64,000 nucleotides of DNA, taken from NCBI RefSeq assembly GCF_030815485.1, contig NZ_JAUSWV010000001.1, forward strand, positions 124,001-188,000, given 5' to 3'. The first letter of the stretch is position 1. Each line of letters begins with the position of its first letter. This DNA comes from Streptomyces rishiriensis. Its GTDB lineage: Bacteria; Actinomycetota; Actinomycetes; Streptomycetales; Streptomycetaceae. The translations under genes were made by a program, and so were the position numbers. The notes under the pieces were generated by a model, which searched no databases, was not told where the DNA came from, and saw nothing but the letters and a program-made list of their open reading frames with translations. Shown here piece after piece: positions 33,496 to 43,177 of the stretch.

Positions 33496-33678
33496 TCAGG
33501 TCACGGAGATTATGTAGATCGAAGACCCCAGAGAGGCCAATCCCAGGCAGAGCCACAGAGCGACGACTTCATACCGTCGCCTTTCCCGAGGGACGTCGAA
33601 GGAGCCGAGAGTGAAGAAGAAGAACAAGCCCGCGAGCATCATGAGGCCCACAGCGACAAAGAAGAGCTTGACGTTCAC
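33496..33678 (-). CDS. 60-residue two-helix membrane protein
   Basis: GTG 33678 follows AAGGTGGGGGACT. The product reads MNVKLFFVAVGLMMLAGLFF as helix 1, a short basic loop (VPRERRRYE), and VVALWLCLGLASLGSSIYII as helix 2. Small membrane proteins of this size are common in Streptomyces and their roles are mostly unknown. It stands alone between IS remnants and has a good start signal, so it is probably expressed. Confidence 0.5.
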   Translation of the reverse strand: MNVKLFFVAVGLMMLAGLFFFFTLGSFDVPRERRRYEVVALWLCLGLASLGSSIYIISVT

Positions 33679-33822
33679 AGTCCCCCACCTTCAAGATTTT
33701 CTGACGATGAGCCCTTTGCAACCTAAGCTCGACGCCCCGGAGTTGGGCTGCTGTGCAACACGACGAAGCTCCTGGTAGACGGGTTCTCGACCAAGATCAC
33801 CCGTGTCCGTCAGGAGCCTCGC

Positions 33823-34577
33823 GTGCTTGTCTACCCGTCGTCGATCGATCTGTCCAGCCGCACTCTGTGCTTCCTGGCCCGGCACCTTCGTTCCCGGCGG
33901 CTGGAGATCGGGACCCGGTGGCGACGCCTCACGACGGGGCGACACGCACTGCTCGCCCTGGCTCACCTGCGGTGCGGTGATACCTACGCCCAGCTCGCCG
34001 CCGGGTTCCGCATCGGCATCGCGACGGTGTACCGCTACATACGTGAGGCCGTCGACATCCTGGCAGTCCTCGCCCCGTCACTCACCGAGGCGATGAGGTC
34101 GGCGCGGACGAAGGCGTTCGTGCTGCTGGACGGCACCCTGCTACCGATCGACCGGATCGCCGCCGACACCCCGTACTACTCGGGCAAGCACAAGCGTCAC
34201 GGCATGAACGTCCAGGTCCTCACCGACCCGTCCGGCCGACTGCTGTGGGCATCCCCGGCGCTGCCCGGATCCACCCACGACCTCACCGCCGCGAGAACTC
34301 ACGGAATCATCGACGCCCTCGCCGGTGCAGGGCTGAAGTGCTGGGCGGACAAGGCATACCAGGGCGCCGGCAGTCACGTCCGCGTGCCGTTTCGAGGTCG
34401 CCGTCTCGAGCGATGGAAGCGACGCCACAACAACAGCCACGCCAAGATCCGCTGCCTCGTCGAGCAGGCCATGGCCGTCCTCAAGGGCTGGCGCCTACTC
34501 CAAAGCTCCGGTGCAGCACGAACCGCATCACCGAGATCGTGAAGGCCGTCCTCGTCCTGCAACTCGCCTCAACCTGA
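33823..34577 (+). CDS. DDE_Tnp_4 (IS5-superfamily) transposase, frameshifted near the end
   Basis: GTG 33823 opens MLVYPSSIDLSSRTLCFLAR. A helix-turn-helix (GDTYAQLAAGFRIGIATVYR) precedes the DDE domain: VLLDGTLLPIDRIAADTPYY (first Asp), GSTHDLTAARTHGIIDALAG (second region) and VRVPFRGRRLERWKRRHNNS with HAKIRCLVEQAMAVLKGWRL (Glu). After LKGWRLLQ the frame changes and the usual end LRCSTNRITEIVKAVLVLQL follows in the next frame to 34577. The catalytic residues are all before the break. Partial copies of this element lie at 4.4, 33.3 and 41.3 kb. Confidence 0.8.
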
Positions 34578-34743
34578 GGTTGGAAAAGCCTCACTGTGCG
34601 GGAACGAAGCCCCGCCACAGCCGCCCCGTGGCCCTGGTGGCTCGTCGAAGGGACCTCCAACCTCTTGTGTGAGTAGGAACGGGCCCGCAGGCAGCCGGAG
34701 GGTGAACCACAGGTTGTCACCGTGAATCCTGCGCTAACTGTCC

Positions 34744-35588
34744 CTAACAAAGCCGTTGGACGTGGCGGTGGGTGATCAGGCAGACGGCGAGCCCGAGGAA
34801 TGCTTCGTGGATGTCGTCGCGTCGTTCCCAGCGGATGCGCAGGCGGCGGAAGCCGTGGAGCCATGCGATCGTGCGCTCCACGACATAGCGGAAGACGCCC
34901 AGGCCACTGCCGTGCGGCTCGCCTCGCTTCGCGATCACGGGGCGGATCCCCCGCTGCCAGAGCAGGCGCCGGTACTTGTCGTGGTCGTAGCCGCGGTCGG
35001 CCAGCAGCGCGTCGGGCCGTCGGCGAGGTCTGCCGGCCCGGCCCGCGACGGCCGGGATCTTGTCCAGCAGAGGCTCGAGTTGGGTGACGTCGCCCTCGGT
35101 TTCCGCCGGTCAGCGACACCGCGAGCGGGATGCCCTGTCCGTCGACGATGAGGTGGTGTTTGCTGCCCGGACGTGCGCGGTCGACCGGGCTGGGTCCGCT
35201 TTTGGGCCCCGTCGGGCCGCGCGGACGTGCGAGGAGTCGATCACCGCCCTCGACCAGTCGAGCTGGTTTTCGACCGCAGCTTCTCCAGCAGCAGCACGTG
35301 CAGCTGGTCCCAGACGCCGGCCTCGTTCCAGGCTGCCAGGCGCCGCCAGCAGGTCATCCCCGAGCCGAAGCCCAGCTCCTGGGGCAGGTACTCCCACTGG
35401 ATCCCGGTATGCAGGACGAAGAGGATCCCGCACAGGGCCTGGCGGTCCGGCACTCGAGGTCTGCCCTCGACCAGCTTCGGGCCCGGCTCGGGCAGCAACG
35501 GCTCGATGAGCGACCAGAGTTCATCCGACACGATCCACGGTCGCGACTGGCGTTTCCCCACGACCAGACCAACGAGCGGACAAGCCAA
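34744..35588 (-). pseudogene. IS5-family transposase with frameshifts
   Basis: From GTG/ATG near 35588 the frame reads RPWIVSDELWSLIEPLLPEP, FVLHTGIQWEYLPQELGFGS and WNEAGVWDQLHVLLLEKLRS. It then changes frame to NQLDWSRAVIDSSHVRAARR (first Asp in IDSSHVRA), and again to SLTGGNRGDVTQLEPLLDKI, ALLADRGYDHDKYRRLLWQR and HGSGLGVFRYVVERTIAWLH with the last Glu, ending HRHVQRLC. At least two indels make it non-functional. It is related to the intact copy at 55.3 kb. Confidence 0.8.
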
Positions 35589-35803
35589 CAGTCACATGAT
35601 CAACAGCTTTTGTTAGAGCCAGTAAAGCGCGTTGCAAATCGACCAGGAAGATCGCTTAGGACTTCATCCCGGTGGTCAACCGGCACGCCAGCCACTACAA
35701 CCAGATACAGGCAACCGCCCGACAGGGTCGATCATGACGGGAAGCCGTCGGCGGAACCCCTCTGTAAACCCGCTGCACTGGCTCTCCCAAAGCTGTTGAT
35801 CAT

Positions 35804-36240
35804 GTGGCTGTTGGCTTGTCCGCTCGTTGGTCTGATCGTGTGAAGCGTCAGCCGGGACCGTGGATCGTGTCAAATGAACTGAGGTCGCGCATTGAGCCGT
35901 TGCTGACCGATCCGGCACCGAAGTTTGGTCGGGGCAACCTCGGGTGCGGGGACCGGCAGCCCGTGCGCGGGATCCTGTTTGTCCTACACACCGGCATCCG
36001 GTGGGAGTATCTGCCCCAGGAGCTGGTCGTTGGTTCGGGCATGATCTGCTGGCGGCGCTTGGCGGCCTGGAACGAGGCCGGCGTCCGGGCCCAGCTCAGC
36101 TGCACGCGCTGCTGGAGAAGTTGCGGTCGAAGAACCAGCTCGACTGGTCGAGGGCGGTGATCGACTCCTCGCGCGTCCGCGCGGCCCGACTGGGCCCGAA
36201 AGCGGGCCCAGACCTGTCGTCGGCAGTAAGCACCACCCCG
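35804..36240 (+). pseudogene. IS5-family transposase, N-terminal fragment in opposite orientation
   Basis: Reads PWIVSNELRSRIEPLLTDPA, GILFVLHTGIRWEYLPQELV and WNEAGVRAQL, then after a frame change NQLDWSRAVIDSSRVRAARL. It is a close paralogue of the copy at 34744-35588. Its 5' flank (GTTGATCATGTGGCTGTTGG) mirrors the flank of that copy near 35590, so the two face away from each other with about 200 bases between them. It ends after the first catalytic Asp. Confidence 0.8.
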
Positions 36241-36257
36241 GGCGTCTCCTGGCCCTG

Positions 36258-36476
36258 GTGCTCGGGATAATCGCCTCAGCCGGATTCACGTTGTATGTCG
36301 TGCGCTTCGCCTACAACAAGACGTCCGACACCATGGCTGGCGTCATCGTGTTCCTGATCTGTCTATGGATCACCCACCTAGCAATTCTGCTAGCCCCGGA
36401 GTTCGGCCGAGACTCAATGCCAACGGGCAGTAGTAGGCGGATGACGAGCCCTACAGCCAGCCTCGCGACACCATAG
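36258..36476 (+). CDS. Small membrane protein, possibly 5'-truncated
   Basis: 72 residues from GTG 36258. Two hydrophobic segments (LGIIASAGFTLYVVRF and TMAGVIVFLICLWITHLAIL) are followed by a polar tail. The frame is open upstream into the IS relic, and no ribosome binding site is seen, so the original start may be lost. No family recognised. Confidence 0.35.
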   Translation: MLGIIASAGFTLYVVRFAYNKTSDTMAGVIVFLICLWITHLAILLAPEFGRDSMPTGSSRRMTSPTASLATP

Positions 36477-36487
36477 CCGTCGTACCG

Positions 36488-36634
36488 TCAATCAGAACGC
36501 GTAGAGATGTCATCGGACGGAGGACTCGCGTCATCTGCCGGTGTCGAGCGAGGGAAGAGACGCTCCTCAAAAGCGCCCATGGCAACGAGCAACGCCATCA
36601 TCAGGGCGGGTGCGAGCAGAGCGAGCACGATCAC
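36488..36634 (-). CDS. 48-residue single-helix membrane protein
   Basis: GTG 36634 follows GGGAGG. The product is MIVLALLAPALMMALLVAMG, then AFEERLFPRSTPADDASPPS and an acidic end. One N-terminal transmembrane helix with a short cytoplasmic tail is a common Streptomyces pattern of unknown role. Confidence 0.5.
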   Translation of the reverse strand: MIVLALLAPALMMALLVAMGAFEERLFPRSTPADDASPPSDDISTRSD

Positions 36635-37027
36635 ACGACCTCCCGGAGGTGGTCGGACTGTGCAGCCGATGGGGCAGCCTCCCCAGGATGGGCCCACATG
36701 GCATAACACGCATGTCATGCTCGATGGCGCAGCATCTGTTAGCGCTTGCGCCTGAACCTGGAGCCGCGCGAGGGCCTGAGCCGTAGGGCTGACCCGACAT
36801 CCGTCCCCTGACGCCCGGAGCGTCACCGGGCAAGGACCTGCATAACTGCAACGCGGCCAGAACGGTATCGCCGACACCTGCACCACCCCTGCGGCCCAGC
36901 CCGCTCGTCGGACCAGACGATGAGCCTCCGAAGACGCCAACGGCATGACATCCCGCCGCCGTCGCAACCAACGCGAGGTCCGCAGGGCTCCTCCCTGACA
37001 ACCGCACACCGCCGGTGAGGAGATCAC
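36635..37027. other. Stretch without a recognisable gene
   Basis: About 390 bases. Longer frames here are shadows without start signals. The ribosome binding site of the next gene (GAGGAG near 37017) lies at its end. Confidence 0.4.
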
Positions 37028-37294
37028 GTGACCACCACTGCCTTCGAACACCAGGGGCCCCGCGCGTTCGGCCCCTACCAGGACGCCGACTTCCTGCTGG
37101 CACCGCCCAACCCCGCCGAACGCTTCAGCTACACCATCGACCCACGCGACCGGCGCCGCCTCGACCTGCAGGCAGCACTGACCACAGCCGGCATCCCGCC
37201 CTGCCCCGAAGACCGGGACGCCCTAAACCAGCTCAGCAACCTGCCCGCCAGCGTCAACGACGCCCTGCAACGCTGGCTGACCCACACCCTGTGA
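37028..37294 (+). CDS. Hypothetical 88-residue protein
   Basis: GTG 37028 is preceded by GGTGAGGAGATCAC. The product begins MTTTAFEHQGPRAFGPYQDA and has a middle ERFSYTIDPRDRRRLDLQAA followed by a helical, proline-bounded tail (VNDALQRWLTHTL). It is soluble and mixed alpha/beta. The good start signal and even codon bias support a real gene. I do not recognise it. Confidence 0.55.
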   Translation: MTTTAFEHQGPRAFGPYQDADFLLAPPNPAERFSYTIDPRDRRRLDLQAALTTAGIPPCPEDRDALNQLSNLPASVNDALQRWLTHTL

Positions 37295-37606
37295 ACGCAC
37301 CGCCAAGGCTTCGAGCCCGGCATGCCGCAGCACAGAGCGGATCTTGTCAGCACCGCCATGCACGGGGCACGCCGTCGATGCCAACGGCACACCGCCGGCT
37401 GCGGCAGCGCACTGGCGCGCTGTCGGCGGCATCAGTGCGCTGCACGTCATGGGCTGCAAAAGCGCCACCGTGCGCCACCCTTCCTCTTGGCCTCGAACAT
37501 CACCCAACATGATCAGGCAGCTGACCTGGCCGTATCTACACAACGTCCAGCCGTAGGGGTGGCGTATGCCCCTGCACAGCAGATGACGACACTTTTAGGA
37601 GGGGAC

Positions 37607-38122
37607 ATGTGGAACACGGCGTGGATGCGCAGTGTCGAGTGGCTCGCGGCAGCCGCAACGAACCCTCGGGACTGCAAACGGCAGTGGGATTACGGAACAG
37701 GCACCGCCTTGCTGGAAGCCGGACGCTACTGGAACGTCCTCAGCGTCCCCGAGGAGCTTGGGCTACTCGCCCTGAACGTCCTGTGGCACGATCCGCTCCG
37801 CACCCCCGGCCCTGTCCTGCGGCACAGCAAAGCCCGTCGAGTTGGCTTCTTCCTGCCCCCCGGACCCGACCAGCAGTGGATCGGTGCCGGAATCCGCCAC
37901 GTCGGCAAAGGCTGCTGGATCCCCGTCCCCCCGCCCTACCGCGATACCGGACACCTCGAATGGATCATCCCACCCGACGGAAGGGGAACCCTGCACTCCC
38001 CCGACCGGCTGGAAGCCGCCCTCCACGCAGCCACCAGCACACTCGCCCTCCAGGGAACCGACCTCCAAAAAGCAACGACACGCTCGACCAACACCAGCCC
38101 GATCACCCAACCGCACGACTGA
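37607..38122 (+). CDS. Prim-pol-like (bifunctional primase/polymerase N-terminal) small protein
   Basis: 171 residues. ATG 37607 is set by AGGAGGGGAC directly upstream. The sequence WNTAWMRSVEWLAAAATNPR, then TGTALLEAGRYWNVLSVPEE, VGFFLPPGPDQQWIGAGIRH and HLEWIIPPDGRGTLHSPDRL resembles the compact DNA primase/polymerase-like proteins in Streptomyces genomes, in which ALLxAGRxWDxxxVP and a WxxPPDG motif recur. The catalytic acidic residues of true prim-pols are not obvious, so it may be a non-catalytic relative. Its tail (TRSTNTSPITQPHD) is unstructured. Confidence 0.5.
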   Translation: MWNTAWMRSVEWLAAAATNPRDCKRQWDYGTGTALLEAGRYWNVLSVPEELGLLALNVLWHDPLRTPGPVLRHSKARRVGFFLPPGPDQQWIGAGIRHVGKGCWIPVPPPYRDTGHLEWIIPPDGRGTLHSPDRLEAALHAATSTLALQGTDLQKATTRSTNTSPITQPHD

Positions 38123-38210
38123 CCGGCACATTGAGACCGAGTCGGGACTGTCCAAATAATGGTTTGTAACGAGGGTTGCTGGGGTCAGCGGTGTGTTGCG
38201 GTCAAATTAA

Positions 38211-38230
38211 CCCGGCCTTGGGGGGCCGGG
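38211..38230. terminator. GC-rich hairpin CCCGGCC / GGCCGGG
   Basis: Seven perfect base pairs around a six-base loop, preceded by AAATTAA. It lies about 90 bases past the stop of the prim-pol-like gene. Confidence 0.5.
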
Positions 38231-38254
38231 CTTGGAGGTAGTGTCCAGCTGGCC

Positions 38255-38528
38255 GCTGGCGTGGGACGCGTAACGGAAATCGAGACCGCAGGATGGCTGC
38301 TCGTCGCACGCCGCCGTCGCCTTGGCCAGCGCCCGCACCATCGACCAACTTGAGCACGCCATGGAAACTCGCCACGCCATCGGTGAGGCCATGGGCATCC
38401 TGATGGAACGCCACCGACTCGACGCAGACGACGCCTTTAACATGCTGCGCCGCATCTCCCAGCACCACAACATCAAACCCCGTGACGTCGCCCAGCGAGT
38501 CCGGGCCGAAGCAGCTGGCCCCACCTGA
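38255..38528 (+). pseudogene. GAF-ANTAR regulator, C-terminal fragment
   Basis: The frame reads SSHAAVALASARTIDQLEHA, which is the end of a GAF domain and its linker, then METRHAIGEAMGILMERHRL, DADDAFNMLRRISQHHNIKP and RDVAQRVR, a full ANTAR domain. No GAF core or start codon is present upstream. ANTAR proteins act as transcription antiterminators by binding paired hairpins. This one could be translated only from an internal start. Confidence 0.65.
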
Positions 38529-38646
38529 CATCCACCCCGCCCCTGCCCGCATCGCCAGCCCGGAAAAGCGGGCAGAAGCCCAAGCGCCGCAAGTCCGCAT
38601 GAGCGCATCGGGCCCCGCTATCCGAACGCCCTCTCTAGTTCGTGGC

Positions 38647-39036
38647 TCAGCCGGGATGCGGTCTGGTCAATGCACCACGGAAGGTCGAAGACTTCCACGA
38701 CGACCCGGTGACACGGCTCCCCGACACAGCGCAGCGGACCAGCGAGACATCGCTGGCCTTCAGTTCGGCGAAGTCACAGGTGTCGAGGACTGAGTGGGAG
38801 AACTGGCTTTGCCGAATCATGGCCCCGGAGAAGCGGACTCCCTCGAACCGGCAGCCCTCAGTCTCAAACGCCTCTGCATGTACACCGGCGAACGAGGTGC
38901 CGACGTACGCGACGCGCTTGACGATCGCGTCGTCCTCCAGGGCGTCCCGCCACAGTTCCGCCGGGTCGAGCCGGGACGGCAGTCGAGGCGCCGAGGGGTT
39001 CTTCACCGGTCCGCCCTGCCGCATGGCTCGGGGCAT
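38647..39036 (-). CDS. Pentapeptide-repeat protein, C-terminally truncated
   Basis: 129 residues from ATG 39036, with GAGGAAGG upstream. After a short N-terminus (LDPAELWRDALEDDAIVKRV) the A(D/N)Lxx-type repeats begin: VGTSFAGVHAEAFETEGCRF, EGVRFSGAMIRQSQFSHSVL, DTCDFAELKASDVSLVRCAV. They end with SSWKSSTFRG before a short odd tail ALTRPHPG. Pentapeptide repeats fold into a right-handed quadrilateral beta-helix; family members of about 200 residues include gyrase-protecting proteins. The tail suggests an old deletion. Confidence 0.6.
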   Translation of the reverse strand: MPRAMRQGGPVKNPSAPRLPSRLDPAELWRDALEDDAIVKRVAYVGTSFAGVHAEAFETEGCRFEGVRFSGAMIRQSQFSHSVLDTCDFAELKASDVSLVRCAVSGSRVTGSSWKSSTFRGALTRPHPG

Positions 39037-39213
39037 CCGTACCGTGCCTTCCTCAGTCGTCAAGAATATTCCGGAACGATCACTGCAGCCTAACTCGCCT
39101 TCATGGAGCGGGCTGTCCGACGGGTGGGCAGGTAAGCGAAAAAGTGCCTCTGACCAGCAAGAATGAGGATTGTCGAGGTCCTTGTTCCTGCTCAAGCCGG
39201 AGGCACTTCTCAG

Positions 39214-40589
39214 GTGAAGAAGAGTATCGGGTCCTACCCGCGTGTCCGCGTCGAGGGTGGTGGCCGGGCGGTGGTCTCTCAGGCCGGGGGGTGCTGCTGG
39301 TCGAGACCGTCCGCAAGGCCGGCTTGGACACCGCGATATCAGCGGCGCTGATGCCGTGGCGGAAGGCTCTGGCGGTGCACGATCCGGGCAATATCCTGCT
39401 GGACGTGGCTCTGGCGGTCGCGCTGGGCGGGGACTGCCTGCGGATGTCGGGATGCTGCGAGCCGAGCCGGCGGTGTTCGGGCCGGTGACCTCCGATCCGA
39501 CGGTCTCCCGCCTTCATCGACTCCCTCGCCGCCTCCGGGGAGAAGGCCCTGCGGGCCATCCGTTCCGCGCGGGCCGAAGCGCGTGAGCGTGTCTGGCGGT
39601 TGGCCGGCGGGGAAGCGCCTGATGCGGGCGGGACGGTGACCGTCGATCTGGACGGGGTGCTGGTGATCGCGCACTCGGCCAAGGAGGACGCGGCCCCGAC
39701 CTGGAAACGGACCTACGGACATCACCCGCTGGTGGGGTTCGTCGACCACGGACCGGGCGGCACCGGTGAACCGGTCGCGACCCTGCTCAGACCGGGCAAC
39801 GCAGGCTCGAACACAGCGGCCGACCACATCACCGCCACCCAACTGGCCCTGGCCCAGCTGCCGAAGCAGTACCGGCGCGGGCGCTGGACCCTGATCCGCA
39901 CCGACTCCGCGGGCGGCAACCCACGACTTCGTCGCCTGGCCCGCCCAAAGGGGGCGGTGGCTGTCCTACTCGGTCGGCATGACGGTCACCGAGCAGGTCC
40001 ACCAGCACGTGCTGAAGGTTCCGGCATCGGCCTGGACTCCGGCCGTCGAAAGCGGCGGCGAGATCCGCGACGGCGCCTGGGTCGCCGAACTCACCGGCGA
40101 CGTCATGACCGGCTGGCCCAAGGGGATGCGGTTGATCGTCCGCAAGGAACGACCGCATCCCGGGCACAGTTGCGGCTCACGGATGCGGACGGCATGCGGC
40201 TGACGTGTTTCGCGACCAACACCTCGGGGCGGCCGATCGCCGAGCTCGAGCTCCGTCACCGATTGCGGGCCCGGGCCGAGGAGCGGATCCGAAACGCGCG
40301 GGCCACCGGCCTGCGAAACCTGCCCCTGCACCGCACCGCCCAGAACCTGATCTGGCTGGAGATCGTGCAGATCGCCCTCGACCTGCTGGCCTGGATGCCG
40401 ATGCTCGCCCTGACCGGCAAGGCCAGACTCTGGGAACCCCGCCGCCTACGGCTCCGCCTGTTCACCGCGGCGGGACAGCTCGTCACCACCGGCCGCCGGC
40501 GAATCCTCCGCCTGGCCCGGCACTGGCCCTGGACCAGCCACATCACCGCCGCACTCGACCAGCTCGCACTCCTGCCAAACCCCGACTGA
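39214..40589 (+). pseudogene. IS1380-family transposase with several frameshifts
   Basis: GTG 39214 opens MKKSIGSYPRVRVEGGGRAV. Conserved blocks run through three frames: GNILLDVALAVALGGDCL, GGTVTVDLDGVLVIAHSAKE (first catalytic Asp), TWKRTYGHHPLVGFVDHGPG, RWTLIRTDSAGG (second Asp), VESGGEIRDGAWVAELTGDV and the C-terminal HRTAQNLIWLEIVQIALDLL (Glu). At least four indels separate them. The 3' end (LPNPD) is the normal terminus, so the whole element was once present. Confidence 0.85.
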
Positions 40590-41323
40590 CCAGCAACTCT
40601 CTCGTCCCTACGACAGCAGACCGACCCCGGAGCAGTGGAACCCGGCGCCCACCCGAGACGACACTCGGGCCCTCAACTGCCCACTCTCAACCCACTCAAC
40701 GAAAACGGTCCACCGACTCCGTCGGCGGACCGTCACGAAACTTCGAGGCTAGCGGAGGCGAGCTGCCCATCACGGCGGAGGAACAAAGGCCGACCTCCAG
40801 CGCACAGCCCCGGCCCGCCACGCTGCCCTACGCCGAGTGAAGCCGAAAGAGCATCCGTCAGCCGTGGGAGCGCTCTGGGACTTTTCTGGGACTTCTGGCC
40901 GGGCACGGGGAGGTCTCGACTTCACGTGCTCCGTCATCGGAAACATGTCGGCCTGAGTGAGCCACGGAAAGACCAGGTCAGAGCCACTTTTTCTGCTCCC
41001 CACACCCTGTAAGTACGCCCAGAGCGTCAAACGAGCGTCACGGTCGATAGACCATCCCGCCCACTCGGGCCAGACGAGACTGGCACGACCAGTAGCCTCC
41101 GCAGGCTCCATTCCGCTAACTCCAGAGGCCAGCTGGCTCCTCGTGCCCCGCGCCACAAATCCGACCCCAGAGGGGAGGCGTGCCTCCAGCCCAGCTCAGA
41201 ATTCGTGAACCCACTGAACCCCTTCCAACCGCACGAGTGCTTGGGCTGACAGCCCCGGCCGCGGGCACGAAGAAAGCTCCTGGTAGACAGGTTCGCGACC
41301 AAGATCCGCAGCCTCGGCGAACG
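40590..41323. other. Gene-poor stretch between two IS relics
   Basis: About 730 bases. CGGTCCACCGAC at 40706-40717 and GTCGGCGGACCG at 40721-40732 form a 12-bp hairpin with one G-U. A minus-strand frame at 40770-41156 (WAGWSIDRDARLTLWAYLQG) looks mildly protein-like but has no start signal and no family. Confidence 0.4.
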
Positions 41324-41524
41324 CGCCATGGCCATGCCGAACCCTGCGGCGAGCTGCGCGTAGGCGTCACCGCATCGCAGATGGGCCAGGGTCAGCAGGG
41401 CCTGGTGGCTCGTCGGCAGGCGCCGCCACCGTGTCCCGATATCCCGCTGCCGAGCGGCGAGTTGCCTGCTCAGGTACCGCAGGGTGCGGCTGGACAGATC
41501 AATCGCCGGCGGGTAGACAGGCAC
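41324..41524 (-). pseudogene. DDE_Tnp_4 transposase, N-terminal fragment
   Basis: Reads MPVYPPAIDLSSRTLRYLSR and IGTRWRRLPTSHQALLTLAH with LRCGDAYAQLAAGFGMA. It is a paralogue of the transposase at 33823 in opposite orientation and stops before the catalytic domain. The element end GTTGAAAAACGCTCACTGTG follows at 41627-41646. Confidence 0.75.
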
Positions 41525-41892
41525 TCGAAGCCGCTGGCGGACATGGGTGATCTCGGTCGAGAAACCGTCTACCAGGAGCTTCGTCGTTTCGCAGTGACGT
41601 CCAACTTGCGGTCAGCGCTGCGAGGTTGAAAAACGCTCACTGTGCGGGATCCAGACCGTCGAACATTTCGGCCCTACCGACGCCTCACGACTCCGGTTCA
41701 GCGTCGCGGCGATGCAGGCGGTAGCGCTCTCGGCGAGCACCGCCTCCTCCGCCCGGACCCTGCCGACACCGTGAGGCTTCGACGCCGTCAGCGTGTTGGC
41801 ACGTACCGGTACCCGGGGCGTGGCGGCATCCCACATTCCACGACGAGCCCTGCCCCGGGACGGCACCTGCAGCCCACCATCGCGCGGGCTCG

Positions 41893-42810
41893 TCAAAGGT
41901 CGCTTGACGTCTGCATCTCCGAAGCGACACGCACGGCCGTTTCCCTCAGCCAGACATGGGCCGCGTCATGGGTGTGCACGGGGTGCCACCACATCGCCTC
42001 GCGCAGCGGCACCGCGTCGTAGGGCGGCTGCATGACCCGAACCTGCGCCGTGCCGCGAAGGCGTTCGGCCAGGAGTGCGGGGATGAGGGCCACGCGCCGC
42101 GTTCCGGCGATCAGGAAGGGCAAAGCCGTGAAGCTGTCGACGCCTACGGTGACCTGGGGTTCGATGCCGAGCATGCCGAGCTGGCGCACCGCCGGTGAGT
42201 CGTAGGCGCGCTGGTAGGTCACCCAGGGCAGCCGGGACAGGTCCTCACGAGTGAGCCGCTCGCCGACTTCGGGGTTGTCCTCGGCCACGAGGAAGACCCA
42301 CTCGTCCTCGTAGAGCTCGGTCGCGGGGAATCCGCTGATGATGCCGTGCGGCATGAGCACTCCGTCGATCGTGCCTAGCAGGCTGCCCGCCACATCGGTG
42401 ACGGCCGCCGGGATCTGGACGAAGCGCAGGCGAATGCCGGGTGCCTCACGGTCGAGGGTCCGGGCCAGCTCCGCCCCGAACACAGTGACCGAGTAGTCGG
42501 TCACCCCGAGGGTGAACTCGCGGGTCTCCCCTGCCGGATCAAAAGAAGCCCTGGTGGCGAAGAGGCGTTCCGCCAGGTCGTAGACGATTGAGGCACGGTC
42601 TAGCAGGACCTGGCCGAGCGGGGTCAGCTCGTAGCGGCCGCCGACGCGGGTCAGCAGCTCATCGTCGAAGTAGCGGCGCAATCGGGCCAGTGAGCCGCTC
42701 ATCGCGGGCTGGCTCACACCGATGCGTGCACCGGCTCGCGTGACGTTGCGCTCCTCCAGCAGGGCACGCAAGGCGACGATCAGATTGAGATCAAGGCTGG
42801 TCAGGTTCAC
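41893..42810 (-). CDS. LysR-type transcriptional regulator
   Basis: 305 residues. GTG 42810 gives the usual start NLTSLDLNLIVALRALLEER followed by the winged helix NVTRAGARIGVSQPAMSGSL and ARLRRYFDDELLTRVGGRYE. The effector domain has two Rossmann-like lobes (REFTLGVTDYSVTVFGAELA, VDSFTALPFLIAGTRRVALI), like the PcpR/NodD/LinR subgroup that senses aromatic compounds. It diverges from the catabolic operon across 133 bases and should activate it when the substrate or an intermediate binds. Confidence 0.88.
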   Translation of the reverse strand: MNLTSLDLNLIVALRALLEERNVTRAGARIGVSQPAMSGSLARLRRYFDDELLTRVGGRYELTPLGQVLLDRASIVYDLAERLFATRASFDPAGETREFTLGVTDYSVTVFGAELARTLDREAPGIRLRFVQIPAAVTDVAGSLLGTIDGVLMPHGIISGFPATELYEDEWVFLVAEDNPEVGERLTREDLSRLPWVTYQRAYDSPAVRQLGMLGIEPQVTVGVDSFTALPFLIAGTRRVALIPALLAERLRGTAQVRVMQPPYDAVPLREAMWWHPVHTHDAAHVWLRETAVRVASEMQTSSDL

Positions 42811-42943
42811 GACGCGCGCTCCATCCTGCGGGGATTGCGGACACATCATAAGTCACGCCAATACTCGGCATACAAATAATCGATTTCCCCTATCACGGAG
42901 GTTCCGGCGAGATTGGTCCCATCGCAACGAGGAGGACACGTCC
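42811..42943. promoter_or_regulatory. Divergent control region of lysR and the catabolic operon
   Basis: A 133-base gap, AT-rich in its centre (ACACATCATAAGTCACGCCA, then GCATACAAATAATCGATTTC). The stretch ATACAAATAATCGAT suits a LysR T-N11-A recognition site. GAGGAGGACACG at its right end is the ribosome binding site of the first operon gene. Confidence 0.5.
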
Positions 42944-43177
42944 GTGAAACGCGCAGTCACGTCCGCCCCTGTCGACGGGCCCTTCGCACTCGGCGCTCTC
43001 TCCGCCTCAGACGGAGTCCCTTACCCCGCTCCGGTCACTCCGGACGAGCGGGCCCGCCACCTTCGTGAGGCCTTCGGCGCTCCTGGACTGACGACCCGTT
43101 CGCTCCTGGAGCAATGGGCAGACGCGGCGCCCCGCCGGCAGCACGTCATCGCCCGCGTGGCGGAGGCGGCCCAGTGA
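42944..43177 (+). CDS. Hypothetical 77-residue protein, first gene of the catabolic operon
   Basis: GTG 42944 follows GAGGAGGACACGTCC. The start FALGALSASDGVPYPAPVTP resembles the N-terminus of fumarylacetoacetase-type hydrolases, and LTTRSLLEQWADAAPRRQHV resembles their next helix, so it may be a collapsed remnant of such a gene. It is nevertheless in frame, and its TGA overlaps the GTG of the cyclase gene (GTGA), so it is translated. It could also be a small subunit or leader. Function unknown. Confidence 0.5.
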   Translation: MKRAVTSAPVDGPFALGALSASDGVPYPAPVTPDERARHLREAFGAPGLTTRSLLEQWADAAPRRQHVIARVAEAAQ

